Shown in pieces: positions 46,041 through 55,815 of a DNA stretch of 64,000 bases. The stretch comes from Burkholderiales bacterium (GTDB lineage Bacteria; Pseudomonadota; Gammaproteobacteria; Burkholderiales; SG8-41). The notes beneath the pieces are model-generated. The model ran no database searches, was not told where the DNA came from, and worked only from the letters and a program-made list of their open reading frames with translations. Both the position numbers and the translations under genes were made by a program. The first letter of the stretch is position 1. Every line of letters begins with the position of its first letter. The stretch spans positions 186,001 to 250,000 of the forward strand of contig DATAJS010000013.1 in NCBI GenBank assembly GCA_036262035.1. Direction: 5' to 3'.

Positions 46041-47435
46041 ATGAACCCCTTCGATCCCATCCACGTCCTCGCTTCCGGACTGAAGACACGCGAGCTCACC
46101 GCAGCCGCGCTCGTCGACGCGTATCTCGGGCGCATACAGCGGCTCGATTCGAAGCTGCACGCATACGCCGAGGTCTACGAGCGCGACGCGCGCGCAGCGG
46201 CGGAGCGCGCCGATGCGCGCCGCGAGGCAGGCAAAGCGATGGGAACGCTCGACGGCATTCCCATCGCTTTCAAAGACCTGCTGCACATCGAAGGCAAGGT
46301 CTCGCGCGGCGGATCGGTCGGCGCCGACCAGCATCCCGACATCACCGCGACCGTGGTGCGCCGCCTGACCGGCGCCGGCATGATCGCGCTCGGCAAGACC
46401 CACATGGTCGAAGCGGCGTTCGGAAGCTGGGGCACCAACACCGTCGCGGGCGCGCCGTGGAATCCGTGGGATCTCGCGACGCATCGCGTTCCCGGCGGAT
46501 CGAGCAGCGGATCGGGCGTCGCCGTATCCGCCGGGCTCGCGCCGGCGGCGATCGGCAGCGACACCGGCGGCTCGATCCGCATCCCCGCGAGCCTCTGCGG
46601 CATCGTCGGCCTCAAGGCGACCGTCGGCCGCGTCAGCAACTTCGGCGCGATGATGCTCTCCGACACCCTCGACACCCTCGGACCGATGACGCGCGACGTC
46701 GAAGACGCGGCGCTCATCTTCGATGCGATCCACGGTCCGGACGCGAACGACGCGCGCACGCTCGCACACCAGCGCACCGACGTATTGCGCGACCTGAAGA
46801 ACGGCATCCGCGGCATGCGCTTCGGCACATTGCCCGCCGAAGCGCTCGGCGAGATCGACGCCGAAACCTCGAAAGCGTTCGAGCACGCGCTCGAGGTGCT
46901 GCGCTCGCTCGGCGCGACGATCGTCCCGGTCGCGGTGCCCGCGACCTACAGCGCGCTCGCCGAGGCGACCGGCAAGGTCATCGCCGCCGAAGGGTATGCG
47001 CGCATGCAGGCGCGCATCGACTCGAACGAGCCGCCGATGGATGCGGACGTCCGCAAGCGCCTCGACTGGGGCCGCAAGATTCCCGCTTTCGAGTACATCC
47101 GCATCCTCGAGGAGCGCCGCCGCCTCGCGGAAGAGCTGGAAAGCAACATGAAAGGCTGCGACGCCCTCGTCACGCCGACCACGCCGTTCCCCGCGATCCC
47201 GCTCACCGAAGTCGACCAGCGCGTCGCGCCGATGAGCCTGCTCACGCGCGCGGTCAACCTTCTCGATATGTGCGCGCTCGCGCTGCCGTGCGGCTACACG
47301 AGCCGCGGCCTGCCGCTCTCGCTGCAGTTCGTCGGACGCGGCTACGACGAAGCGCGGGTTCTGCGCATCGGCTGGGCCTACGAGCAGGCGACCGAGTGGC
47401 ATACGCGCACGCCGGCGCTCCAAACGCTCGGATAA
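46041..47435 (+). CDS. Amidase (amidase signature family)
   Basis: 464 residues. Ser-cisSer-Lys triad: Lys in PIAFKDLL, cis-Ser in GGSSSGSG, and nucleophile Ser in GSDTGGSIRIPAS. Related to GatA but with no gatB/gatC nearby, so a stand-alone amide hydrolase. Divergent from the deacetylase with 48 bp between them. Cytoplasmic; substrate unknown. Confidence 0.9.
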   Translation: MNPFDPIHVLASGLKTRELTAAALVDAYLGRIQRLDSKLHAYAEVYERDARAAAERADARREAGKAMGTLDGIPIAFKDLLHIEGKVSRGGSVGADQHPDITATVVRRLTGAGMIALGKTHMVEAAFGSWGTNTVAGAPWNPWDLATHRVPGGSSSGSGVAVSAGLAPAAIGSDTGGSIRIPASLCGIVGLKATVGRVSNFGAMMLSDTLDTLGPMTRDVEDAALIFDAIHGPDANDARTLAHQRTDVLRDLKNGIRGMRFGTLPAEALGEIDAETSKAFEHALEVLRSLGATIVPVAVPATYSALAEATGKVIAAEGYARMQARIDSNEPPMDADVRKRLDWGRKIPAFEYIRILEERRRLAEELESNMKGCDALVTPTTPFPAIPLTEVDQRVAPMSLLTRAVNLLDMCALALPCGYTSRGLPLSLQFVGRGYDEARVLRIGWAYEQATEWHTRTPALQTLG

Positions 47436-47440
47436 GACCA

Positions 47441-47603
47441 CGGCGTCAGACCCGGCCCGTTGCGCCGACTTAGAGCCGCAGTCCGTTCGAGCGCGCCGTT
47501 CGTGGCGGATGGTCGTGTGTTGACCTTCCGCGAACGGGGTTTCGCGCTCGAAAGGACGTGGGTTGCGGCGACCAGGAGGCGCGGCGGGTCGGGTCTGATG
47601 CCG
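47441..47603. repeat. Large imperfect palindrome between amidase and the macroglobulin gene
   Basis: Outer arms of 19 bp with two mismatches lie at 47441-47459 and 47585-47603 (CGGGTCGGGTCTGATGCCG). Inner segments (CGCAGTCCGTTCGAGCGCG and its approximate complement) continue the pairing. No credible gene lies in the 259-bp gap. Confidence 0.6.
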
Positions 47604-47664
47604 CATTCGTCGGTCAACGTCGTCGTCGACAGCCGAGATAAACCGCACTCGTGCGCTATGATCC

Positions 47665-47687
47665 CCCGCAACAAGAATCGTTGCGGG
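47665..47687 (+). promoter_or_regulatory. Hairpin just before the macroglobulin SD
   Basis: CCCGCAAC (47665-47672), loop AAGAATC, GTTGCGGG (47680-47687). The SD-like GGGAGAGG begins inside the 3' arm (47685-47692), so folding could limit translation. A possible -10, TATGAT, lies at 47657-47662. Confidence 0.4.
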
Positions 47688-47694
47688 AGAGGTC

Positions 47695-50600
47695 ATGCAT
47701 TTCCGCCGTCATAAAGAAACGGTCCGCCGCGCGCTGATCTGCGCAGCATTCGCCCTGACGGGCTCCGGCGCGCTCGCCGCGCCTTCGGTCCAGTTCTTCA
47801 ATCCGCAGGGCCAGGCCAAAGGCGTGCGCCAGGTCACCGCGCGCTTTTCCGAGCCGGTGGTCGCGTTCGGCGATCCGCGGCTGGCCGATCCCTTCAACGT
47901 GCAGTGCGAAGGCGACGCCGCGAAAGGCCGCGGGCGCTGGGCCGACACGCGCAACTGGGTCTACGACTTCGAATCCGATCTTCCCGCCGGTCAGCGCTGC
48001 CGTTTCACGCTCAAAGGCGATTTCAAGGCGGTGAACGGCCAGCCGATCGAAGGCAACAAGGAGTTCTCGTTCAACACCGGCGGTCCCGCGGTGAAGACCT
48101 CGATGCCGCACGAAGGCGAGGACGAGATCGACGAGGAACAGGTCTTCATCCTCGCCATGGACTCGGCCATCGACACCGGCAGCCTCTCCGGCGCGTGGTG
48201 CGAAGCCGACGGCGTCAACGAGCGCATCCCGGTCAAGCTCGTGTCCGAGAAAGAGACCAAAGAGCTCCTCGAAGCGAACCGCCGCCGCGCCTATTACCTC
48301 TACAACGTGTACTTCGAGAGCCGGCGCATCGAGATCCCGTTCGCGCGCTTCAAGCTCGAGGACAAGCGCTGGAAGGATCTGCCGATCGTCGCGGTGCGCT
48401 GCGCGCAGCGGCTGCCCGCCGGCGCCAAGGCGGCGCTGGTCATCGGGCCGACGGTCAAGACCAGGAGCGGCATCGAGCGCGGCCAGCCCCAGCGCCTCGC
48501 GTACAAGGTTCGCGATGCGTTCACGGTCAAGCTCACGTGCCAGCGCGTGAACAAGGACGCGGCGTGCCTGCCGGTGACGCCGATCGTGCTCGACTTCAAC
48601 GCGAGCGTGCCGCGCGACGCCGCCGAAAAGATCCGTCTCAAGGCGAAGGACGGCAAGACCTTCGAGCCCACGCTCGACAAGGACGTGAGCAGCGTCGGCT
48701 CGGTCGAGTTCAAACCGCCCTTCCCCGAGAAGACGAGCTTCACCGTCGAGCTTCCGCGCAGCTTCAAGGACGACGCCGACCGCGAGCCGGCGAACAAGGA
48801 CGCGTTCCCGCTCACCACGCAGACCGACGAGTTCCCGCCGCTCGCGAAGTTTCCCGGACGCTTCGGCATTCTCGAGCTCAATGCCGATCCGCTGCTGCCG
48901 CTGACGGTGCGCAACGTCGAAGCGAAGCTCGCCGGCCGCCAGGTGCAGATGGGCGCCGCCATTCCTGGGCGCACGCTGCGGCTCGACGACGAGGCCGCCA
49001 TCCTCAAGCGCCATCGCGACTTCATGCGCCGCGGCCACGAGACGCGCGCGCGCAAGGAAACCGACAAGGACATCCGCGAAGGCGAGATTCCCGCGATCGG
49101 CCGCAACGAGAAAGCCGCGACCTTCGAAGTGCCCCGCGCCCAGGGCGAGAAGGAGATGGAGGTCATCGGCATTCCGCTGAAGCGCCCGGGCTTCTACGTC
49201 GTCGAGCTCGCGAGCCCGCGCTTGGGGCGCGCGCTGCACGGCGAGGACAAGCCGTACTACGTCTCCACCAGCGTGCTCGTCACCAACCTCGCGGTGCACC
49301 TGAAGCACGGGCGCGAAAGCTCGCTCGTCTGGGTGACTTCGCTCGACAAGGGCAAGCCGGTACCGAACGCCGCCGTCACGGTGCGCGACTGCACCGGCAA
49401 GGTCTGGTTCGAAGGCAAGACCGACGCCAGCGGCCTCGCGCTCGCGGGCGACAAGCTGCCGCCCGAGGAAACGGTGACGCATTGCGGCGATTACGAGCGC
49501 GTGCTCGTCGCGTTCGCGCGCGTGGGCGAAGACCTCGCCTTCACGTACTCGAGCTGGAACGAAGGCATACAGCCGTGGAACTTCAGGCTCAACCACACGC
49601 GGCGCGCGCGCGGGCCGGTGAACGTGCACACCGTGCTCGACCGCATGCTGTTCCGCGCCGGCGAGACGGTGAGCATGAAGCACATCGCGCGCGTGCCGGT
49701 CGGGGCGGGCTTTCGCATTCCCCAGAGCGATGAGGAGCCGACCGGCCTCGAGATCGAGCACGTCGGCAGCGGCCAGAAATACAAGGTGTCGACGTCGTTC
49801 GACGCACAAGGCATCGCCGAGAGCACCTGGCAGATCCCGCAGGAAGCCAAGCTCGGCACCTACGAGATCTCGTGGCCCGGCAAGCGCGGCGTGGTCTCGC
49901 GCGCGAGCTTCCGCGTCGAAGCGTTCCGCGTCCCGCTCATGCGTGCGGTGCTCAATCCGCCGAAAGAGCCGGCGGTCAGGCCCAAAGAGCTGAAGCTCGA
50001 CGCCGCGGTGACCTATCTCTCCGGCGGCGCAGCCGCGAACATCCCGGTGAAGATGCGCTATCGCGTCGAGCAGCGCAGCGTCGACTTCCGCGATTACTCC
50101 GATTTCCAGTTCGGCGGCAAGCCGGTCAAGGAAGGCGTCGAGAAAGGCGAGATCGAAGACCTGTGGGCGACGTACGACCCCGACGAGGACAGCACCGGGC
50201 CCGCCACGTCGTCCGGCGGACCGACCACCGTCCGCTCGCTGTCCCTCGACGCCGCCGGCACCGCGAAGCTGCCTGTCGACAAGCTGCCGCCGATCGACCG
50301 GCCGGCGACGCTGCTCGTCGAGATGGAATACGCCGACCCCAACGGCGAAGTGCTCGCAGTCTCCAGCCGCGTACCACTGCACCCGTCGGGGGTGTACGTC
50401 GGCATCAAACCCGAAGGCTGGGCGGCGAACAAGAAATCGGTGCGCGCGCAGGTCGTCGCGCTCGACCCCGCGGGCAAACCGCTCGCGAACCGTTCGGTCA
50501 CCGTCGACGTGTACGAGCGCAAGAGCTTTTCGAACCGGCGGCGCCTCGTCGGCGGTTTCTACGCCTACGACACGACGACCGAGACCAGGCGCGTCGGCTC

Positions 50601-53532
50601 CGCCTGCTCGGGATCGACCGATGCGCGCGGTTTCATGTTCTGCACCGTGAAGCCCAAGGCGTCGGGAGAGCTCATCCTCGTCGCGCGCGCCAAGGACGAC
50701 AAAGGCAACGAAGGCTTTGCGACCTCCAGCGTCTGGGTGCAGGGCGACGAGGAATGGTGGTTCGAGCCGAGCAATAACGACCGCATCGATCTCATCGCCG
50801 AGAAGAAGCGCTACGAGCCCGGCGAGACCGCGAAGTTCCAGGTGCGCATGCCGTTCCGCCAGGCGACGGTGCTCGTCACGGTCGAGCGCGAAGGCGTGCT
50901 GTGGCAGAAGGTCGTCGAGCTCGACGCCAAGTCGCCGACGGTCGAAGTGCCGGTGCTCGGCAATTACTGCCCCAACGTCTACGTCTCGGCGCTGGCGCTG
51001 CGCGGCCGCGTCGATCCCGAGCAGCCGGGCCCGTATGCATGGCTCAAGCGCTGGATCTACAAGATCGGTTACTGGCTCGGTCTGGTCGACGAGGTGCCGG
51101 TCGAGCGCGATACGCGTCCCACCGCGCTGGTCGATCTCGCCAAGCCCGCGTACAAGCTCGGCATGACCGAGATCAAGGTCGGCCGCCGCGACTACACGCT
51201 CAACGTCAAGGTGACGCCCGAGCGCGACGTGCTCAAGGTGCGCGATACCGCGCGCGTCGCGATCCAGGTCGCCGATGCCGACGGCAAACCCGCCGCAGGC
51301 GGCGAGATCGCGCTGGCGGCGGTGGACGAGGGTCTGCTCGAGCTCATGGACAACACTTCGTGGAACGTCCTCGAAGCGCTGCTCGGCGAGCGTCCGGTCG
51401 AAGTGATGACCGCGACCGCGCAGGGCATGGTGATCGGCAAGCGTCACTTCGGGCGCAAGGCGGTCGCACCGGGCGGCGGCGGCGGGCGCGGCGGCGCGCG
51501 CGAGCTTTTCGACACCCTGCTGCTGTGGAAAGGCCGCGTGCCGCTCGACGCGCAGGGCCGCGCCTCGATGGACATCCCGCTCAACGATTCGTTGACGAGC
51601 TTTCGCATCGTCGCGGTCGCCAACGCGGGCGCGATGAAGTTCGGCCACGGCTCGACCACGGTGCGCACCACGCAGGACCTGATGCTGTTCTCGGGGCTGC
51701 CACCGGTGGTGCGCGAGCAGGACGAGTTCAACGCGATGTTCACGCTGCGCAACTCGACCGCGCAGCCGCTCGCGACCAGGTTCTCGTGGACGGTGCGCGA
51801 CAAGCCCGCCGACGACAAAACCGGCAAGACGCTCTCGAGCGGCGAGTCGAGCATCCAGCTCACTGCCAACGAAGCGCGAATCGTCACCGTGCCGACCAAA
51901 ACGCCCGTCGGCGTCGAGCGGCTGTACTGGGAAGTGATCGCCGCCGGCGGCAGCGGACAGGATCGGCTGCGGACCAATCAGAAAGTGATCGAAGTGCATC
52001 CGGTGCGCGTGTTCCAGGCGACGCTCGCGCGCGTCGACAAGCCTTTGGAGCTCCCGGTGGAGCGCCCGGCCGATGCGATCGCCGGGCGCGGCGGCGTGCG
52101 GGTCGACGTCATGGGCTCGCTGGGCTCGGAGCTGTCCGCGGTGCGCGAGTACTTCACGAAGTACCCGTACACCTGCCTCGAGCAGCGCACATCGAAAGCG
52201 ATCGGGCTGGGCGACGACCCGTTGTGGAACGCGCTGTCGTCGAGCATCTACAACTATCTCGACCGCGACGGGCTCGCGCGCTACTTCCCCATCGATCGGA
52301 TCGACGGCAGCGATGCGCTCACCGCTTACCTGATACAGATCGCGGACGACAGCGGGCGCGAATGGCCGGACGGCGCGATCGACCGCATGCTCGCCGGCCT
52401 CGAGGCGTTCGCGACCGGACGCATCACGCGCTACGGCGCGCTGCCGACCGCGGATCTCACGATCCGAAAGCTGGCGGCGATCGAGGCGCTGTCGCGCCAC
52501 GACAAGGCGCGGCCGAAGATGCTCGACTCGATCACCATCGATCCGGCGCTGTGGCCGACCTCCGCGCTGATCGACTGGATCGGCATCCTGAAGCGCGTGA
52601 AGAACGTGCCGCAGCGCGACGAGCGTCTCAAGGAAGCGCTCGGGCTGCTGCGCGGACGCATGAACTTCCAGGGCACGGTGATGACGTTCTCCACCGAGCG
52701 CAACGACGCGCTGTGGTGGCTGATGGCGTCGGCGGACGTGAACGCCAACCGCGCGCTCATCGCGGTGCTCGACGACGCCGACTGGAAAGAGGACGTCGGC
52801 CGCCTGGTGCGCGGCACGCTGTCGCGGCAGAAGCGCGGGCACTGGGGAACGACGGTCGCGAACGCGTGGGGCACGGTGGCGATGGCGCGTTTCTCCGAAG
52901 CTTTCGAGAAGACCGCCGCGGGCGGCACGGCCACGATCACGTTGGGCGACAGATCATTGCCCGCCAAAGTCGGCAAGGAGCGCCAGACGCAGAACATCGA
53001 ATGGCCGTCGGGCCGCGAGACGCTGACCATCGCGCACAGCGGTCCGGGCGCGCCATGGGCGATCGTGCAGTCGCGCGCGGCGCTGCCTTTGAAAGCGCCG
53101 CTCTTCACCGGCTACTCGATCGCGCGAACGGTGACGCCGGTCGAGCAGAAGGAGCGCGGGACCTGGTCGCGCGGCGACGTGTATCGCGTGACGCTCGACG
53201 TCGACGCACAGAGCGATATGACGTGGGTGGTGATCGACGATCCGATCCCGAGCGGCGCGCTGATCCTCGGCTCGGGTTTGGGGCGCGACGCGGCGACGCT
53301 GACGCAGGGCGAGAAGCAGGCGGGCTGGGCGACGCCGACGTTCATCGAGCGCACGCACGAGGCCTATCGCGCGTATTACCAGTTCGTGCCGAAGGGGAAA
53401 TTCAAGATCGAGTACACGGTTCGATTGAATAATCCCGGCCGTTTCGATCTGCCCTCGACGCGCGTCGAAGCGCTTTATGCGCCCGAGATGTTTGGTGAGC
53501 TGCCGAACCAGGCGGTGGCGGTTAAGCCCTAG
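47695..53532 (+). CDS. Bacterial alpha-2-macroglobulin (YfhM-like)
   Basis: 1945 residues, exported (signal peptide to about residue 28, ending GALAA; no lipobox, unlike E. coli YfhM). N-terminal MG domains start APSVQFFNPQGQAKGVRQV. A bait-like region follows with AGETVSMKHIARVPVG, then the C-terminal thioester domain with TCLEQ (Cys1494). The CxEQ motif forms the reactive thioester that traps proteases. A Gly-rich hinge PGGGGGRGGARE occurs near residue 1265. The next gene encodes PBP1C, the classic pairing: the macroglobulin traps invading proteases while PBP1C repairs peptidoglycan. Without a lipobox it is presumably soluble in the periplasm. Confidence 0.92.
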   Translation: MHFRRHKETVRRALICAAFALTGSGALAAPSVQFFNPQGQAKGVRQVTARFSEPVVAFGDPRLADPFNVQCEGDAAKGRGRWADTRNWVYDFESDLPAGQRCRFTLKGDFKAVNGQPIEGNKEFSFNTGGPAVKTSMPHEGEDEIDEEQVFILAMDSAIDTGSLSGAWCEADGVNERIPVKLVSEKETKELLEANRRRAYYLYNVYFESRRIEIPFARFKLEDKRWKDLPIVAVRCAQRLPAGAKAALVIGPTVKTRSGIERGQPQRLAYKVRDAFTVKLTCQRVNKDAACLPVTPIVLDFNASVPRDAAEKIRLKAKDGKTFEPTLDKDVSSVGSVEFKPPFPEKTSFTVELPRSFKDDADREPANKDAFPLTTQTDEFPPLAKFPGRFGILELNADPLLPLTVRNVEAKLAGRQVQMGAAIPGRTLRLDDEAAILKRHRDFMRRGHETRARKETDKDIREGEIPAIGRNEKAATFEVPRAQGEKEMEVIGIPLKRPGFYVVELASPRLGRALHGEDKPYYVSTSVLVTNLAVHLKHGRESSLVWVTSLDKGKPVPNAAVTVRDCTGKVWFEGKTDASGLALAGDKLPPEETVTHCGDYERVLVAFARVGEDLAFTYSSWNEGIQPWNFRLNHTRRARGPVNVHTVLDRMLFRAGETVSMKHIARVPVGAGFRIPQSDEEPTGLEIEHVGSGQKYKVSTSFDAQGIAESTWQIPQEAKLGTYEISWPGKRGVVSRASFRVEAFRVPLMRAVLNPPKEPAVRPKELKLDAAVTYLSGGAAANIPVKMRYRVEQRSVDFRDYSDFQFGGKPVKEGVEKGEIEDLWATYDPDEDSTGPATSSGGPTTVRSLSLDAAGTAKLPVDKLPPIDRPATLLVEMEYADPNGEVLAVSSRVPLHPSGVYVGIKPEGWAANKKSVRAQVVALDPAGKPLANRSVTVDVYERKSFSNRRRLVGGFYAYDTTTETRRVGSACSGSTDARGFMFCTVKPKASGELILVARAKDDKGNEGFATSSVWVQGDEEWWFEPSNNDRIDLIAEKKRYEPGETAKFQVRMPFRQATVLVTVEREGVLWQKVVELDAKSPTVEVPVLGNYCPNVYVSALALRGRVDPEQPGPYAWLKRWIYKIGYWLGLVDEVPVERDTRPTALVDLAKPAYKLGMTEIKVGRRDYTLNVKVTPERDVLKVRDTARVAIQVADADGKPAAGGEIALAAVDEGLLELMDNTSWNVLEALLGERPVEVMTATAQGMVIGKRHFGRKAVAPGGGGGRGGARELFDTLLLWKGRVPLDAQGRASMDIPLNDSLTSFRIVAVANAGAMKFGHGSTTVRTTQDLMLFSGLPPVVREQDEFNAMFTLRNSTAQPLATRFSWTVRDKPADDKTGKTLSSGESSIQLTANEARIVTVPTKTPVGVERLYWEVIAAGGSGQDRLRTNQKVIEVHPVRVFQATLARVDKPLELPVERPADAIAGRGGVRVDVMGSLGSELSAVREYFTKYPYTCLEQRTSKAIGLGDDPLWNALSSSIYNYLDRDGLARYFPIDRIDGSDALTAYLIQIADDSGREWPDGAIDRMLAGLEAFATGRITRYGALPTADLTIRKLAAIEALSRHDKARPKMLDSITIDPALWPTSALIDWIGILKRVKNVPQRDERLKEALGLLRGRMNFQGTVMTFSTERNDALWWLMASADVNANRALIAVLDDADWKEDVGRLVRGTLSRQKRGHWGTTVANAWGTVAMARFSEAFEKTAAGGTATITLGDRSLPAKVGKERQTQNIEWPSGRETLTIAHSGPGAPWAIVQSRAALPLKAPLFTGYSIARTVTPVEQKERGTWSRGDVYRVTLDVDAQSDMTWVVIDDPIPSGALILGSGLGRDAATLTQGEKQAGWATPTFIERTHEAYRAYYQFVPKGKFKIEYTVRLNNPGRFDLPSTRVEALYAPEMFGELPNQAVAVKP

Positions 53533-53562
53533 AGCACAGCAGGGAAGGACAAGGACGCGAAG

Positions 53563-55815
53563 GTGAAAGGCAAGGGCGCAAAGCAAGATCAGAGCAAGGT
53601 GAAAACCATGGGCGCCAAGCGGCTCGTGCAGCCGTTCGTGGTTGCGCGACGAGCCGTAGGGTGCGTGGTAACGCACCGCGCGTTTTGGCGCCGGACCGGC
53701 GCCGCTGCGGCTATCGCCGCGGCCGCTTTTGCCGCGTCGTTCTTCATCGCGCCCTATCCTGTTCCCTCTTTCGAATCGGTCAAAGGCTCGTGGCATTCCT
53801 CCGACGCGTGGTTGCTCGACCGCAATGGTGTGCCGCTGTCGAAGGTGCGCATCGATCACGAGCGCAGGCGCGGTGAGTGGGTCGCGGCGGGCGACGTCTC
53901 GCCGGCGCTGAAGGCGATGGTGCTCGCGTCCGAGGACCGGCGGTTCGAAGAGCACGGCGGGGTCGACTGGGCCGCGCTGCCGGCGGCGCTCAAGCAGACG
54001 GTCACCGGTGCGCGGCGCGGCGGCAGCACGCTCACGATGCAGCTTGCGGCATATCTCAATCCGGAGCTCGAAGCGAGCGGCCGTCGCAACCTGCTCGACA
54101 AGTGGCGCCAGATGCGCCAGGCGCTCGCCATCGAGCGGGCGTGGGACAAGCGGCAGGTGCTCGAAGCGTGGCTCAACCTGACGCCGTTCCGGGGTGAGCT
54201 CGAAGGGCTGGACGCCGCGTCGCGCGCGCTGTTCGGCAAGACCGCGCAAGGGCTCGACCGCATCGAAAGCTCGCTGCTGGCCGCGCTGGTGCGCTCGCCG
54301 AACGCCGCTGCGTCGCGCGTGGCGAAGCGTGCGTGTGGGCTGCTGGATCGCGTGGAGTACGACTGTCTCATCGCCGAAGGACTCGCCTCGGCCGGGCTGC
54401 GCCCCGGCCGGCTGGAGCGCGAGCTCGACGGCGCGGCATCGCATCTCGCGCACAAGCTGCTGAAGACGCCGGGCGAGCGTCTGAAGAGCACGCTGGACGC
54501 CCCGCTCCAGCGATTCGCGCTGTCGACCTTGCAACGCCACATCCGCGAGCTCGCCGGACGCAACGTCGAGGACGGCGCGCTGGTCGTGCTCGACAACGAC
54601 AGCGGCGAGGTCCTCGCGTGGGTCGGCTCGAGCGGCGAGCTGTCGAGCGCGCGCGAAGTCGACGGCGTGACCGCGCCGCGCCTCGCCGGCTCGACGCTGA
54701 AGCCTTTCCTCTACTCGCTCGCGATCGAGAAGCGTCTGCTGACCGCCGCGTCGGTGCTCGACGATTCCCCCCTCGCGGTGACCCTGCCGACCGGGCTGTA
54801 CGTCCCGCAGAACTACGATCACACGTTCAAGGGCCACGTCTCGCTGCGCCAGGCGCTCGCGTCGTCGCTCAACGTCCCGGCGGTGCGCACGCTCGCGCTG
54901 ACCGGTTACGAGGCGTTCTATCGCAGGCTGAAAGACCTGGGGTTCGAGCTTCCGCGCGATGCCGACCACTACGGCTATTCGCTGGCGCTCGGAGGGGCGG
55001 AGGTGACGCTGCTGACGCTCTCGAATGCGTATCGTGCGCTTGCAAATGGCGGCAGGGTCGCGCCGGTCAAATCCACCCCCACCCTAGCCCTCCCCCTGAG
55101 GGGGAGGGAAGGTTCCGCGGTAGATCCGCGCGCCGCCTACATCGTTTCGGACATCCTCGCCGATCCCGCCGCGCGAGCGATGACCTTCGGCCTCGCGAGC
55201 CCGCTCGCGACGCGCTACCGCGCGAGCGTGAAGACCGGCACGAGCAAGGACATGCGCGACAACTGGACCGTCGGCTACTCGGGCCGTTACACCGTCGGGG
55301 TATGGGTCGGCAACTTCTCGGGCGCGCCGATGCACGACGTCTCGGGCATCGACGGCGCGGCGCCGATCTGGCGCGAGGTGATGGATTACCTGCACGAAGG
55401 CGACGCCCCCGCGGCGCCGCCGGTGCCCGAAGGCGTGGTGCGGCAGCGCATCCACTACACCGGCAACGTCGAGCCCGACCGCGACGAGCTCTTTCTCGCC
55501 GGCACCGAGCGCGCCGAGGTCGTCACGCTCGCGCGCTCGGTCGGCGCGAAGATCGAGACGCCTGCGAACGGCGCGATCTACGCCATCGATCCCGACATTC
55601 CCGCGGCGCGCCAGCGTCTGGTGGTCAGCGCGCGCGGCGCGCCGAAGAACGCGCGCTTCGTCTTCGAGGACGGGCGCGAAGCGCGCGCGGACAAACCGTT
55701 CATGTGGCTGCCGCCGCCCGGCCGGCGCGAGCTCGTGCTGAAATCGGCGGACGGCAAAGAGCTCGACCGCGTGAAGTTCGAAGTGCGGGGGCTGAGACAG
55801 AGGAGGAACGGATGA
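53563..55815 (+). CDS. pbpC: Penicillin-binding protein 1C
   Basis: Bifunctional peptidoglycan glycosyltransferase/transpeptidase. TG domain: catalytic Glu124 in ASEDRRFEEHGG, and RGGSTLTMQLAAYL. TP domain: Ser377 in GSTLKPF, SSLN, and KTGTSKDMRDNW with Lys557. C-terminal BiPBP_C domain from about residue 665 (ANGAIYAIDPDIP). Two anomalies are visible. A GTAGGGTGCG repeat encodes RRAVGCVVTHRAF before the TM anchor, so the start is uncertain. A REP-like palindrome is translated in frame as residues 504-518 (STPTLALPLRGREGS). Coupled to the next gene by ATGA. Confidence 0.92.
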   Translation: MKGKGAKQDQSKVKTMGAKRLVQPFVVARRAVGCVVTHRAFWRRTGAAAAIAAAAFAASFFIAPYPVPSFESVKGSWHSSDAWLLDRNGVPLSKVRIDHERRRGEWVAAGDVSPALKAMVLASEDRRFEEHGGVDWAALPAALKQTVTGARRGGSTLTMQLAAYLNPELEASGRRNLLDKWRQMRQALAIERAWDKRQVLEAWLNLTPFRGELEGLDAASRALFGKTAQGLDRIESSLLAALVRSPNAAASRVAKRACGLLDRVEYDCLIAEGLASAGLRPGRLERELDGAASHLAHKLLKTPGERLKSTLDAPLQRFALSTLQRHIRELAGRNVEDGALVVLDNDSGEVLAWVGSSGELSSAREVDGVTAPRLAGSTLKPFLYSLAIEKRLLTAASVLDDSPLAVTLPTGLYVPQNYDHTFKGHVSLRQALASSLNVPAVRTLALTGYEAFYRRLKDLGFELPRDADHYGYSLALGGAEVTLLTLSNAYRALANGGRVAPVKSTPTLALPLRGREGSAVDPRAAYIVSDILADPAARAMTFGLASPLATRYRASVKTGTSKDMRDNWTVGYSGRYTVGVWVGNFSGAPMHDVSGIDGAAPIWREVMDYLHEGDAPAAPPVPEGVVRQRIHYTGNVEPDRDELFLAGTERAEVVTLARSVGAKIETPANGAIYAIDPDIPAARQRLVVSARGAPKNARFVFEDGREARADKPFMWLPPPGRRELVLKSADGKELDRVKFEVRGLRQRRNG
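53655..53682. repeat. GTAGGGTGCG repeat, half copy in pbpC N-terminal region
   Basis: CGTAGGGTGCGTGGTAACGC then ACCGCGCG; differs by one base from the copy at 40073-40099. It is in frame with pbpC. Confidence 0.8.
55071..55110. repeat. REP-like palindrome, copy 2, inside the pbpC coding region
   Basis: CCACCCCCACCCTAG then CCCTCCCCCTGAGGGGGAGG (55088-55107). It matches the element after folA over about 38 bp with a few differences and is read in frame. Confidence 0.9.

Noticed and set aside
47656-52842. 1728-codon open frame on the minus strand
   Set aside because: It is antisense to the alpha-2-macroglobulin gene. High GC leaves few stops; the translation is low-complexity Arg/Ala/Val/His with no recognisable domain.
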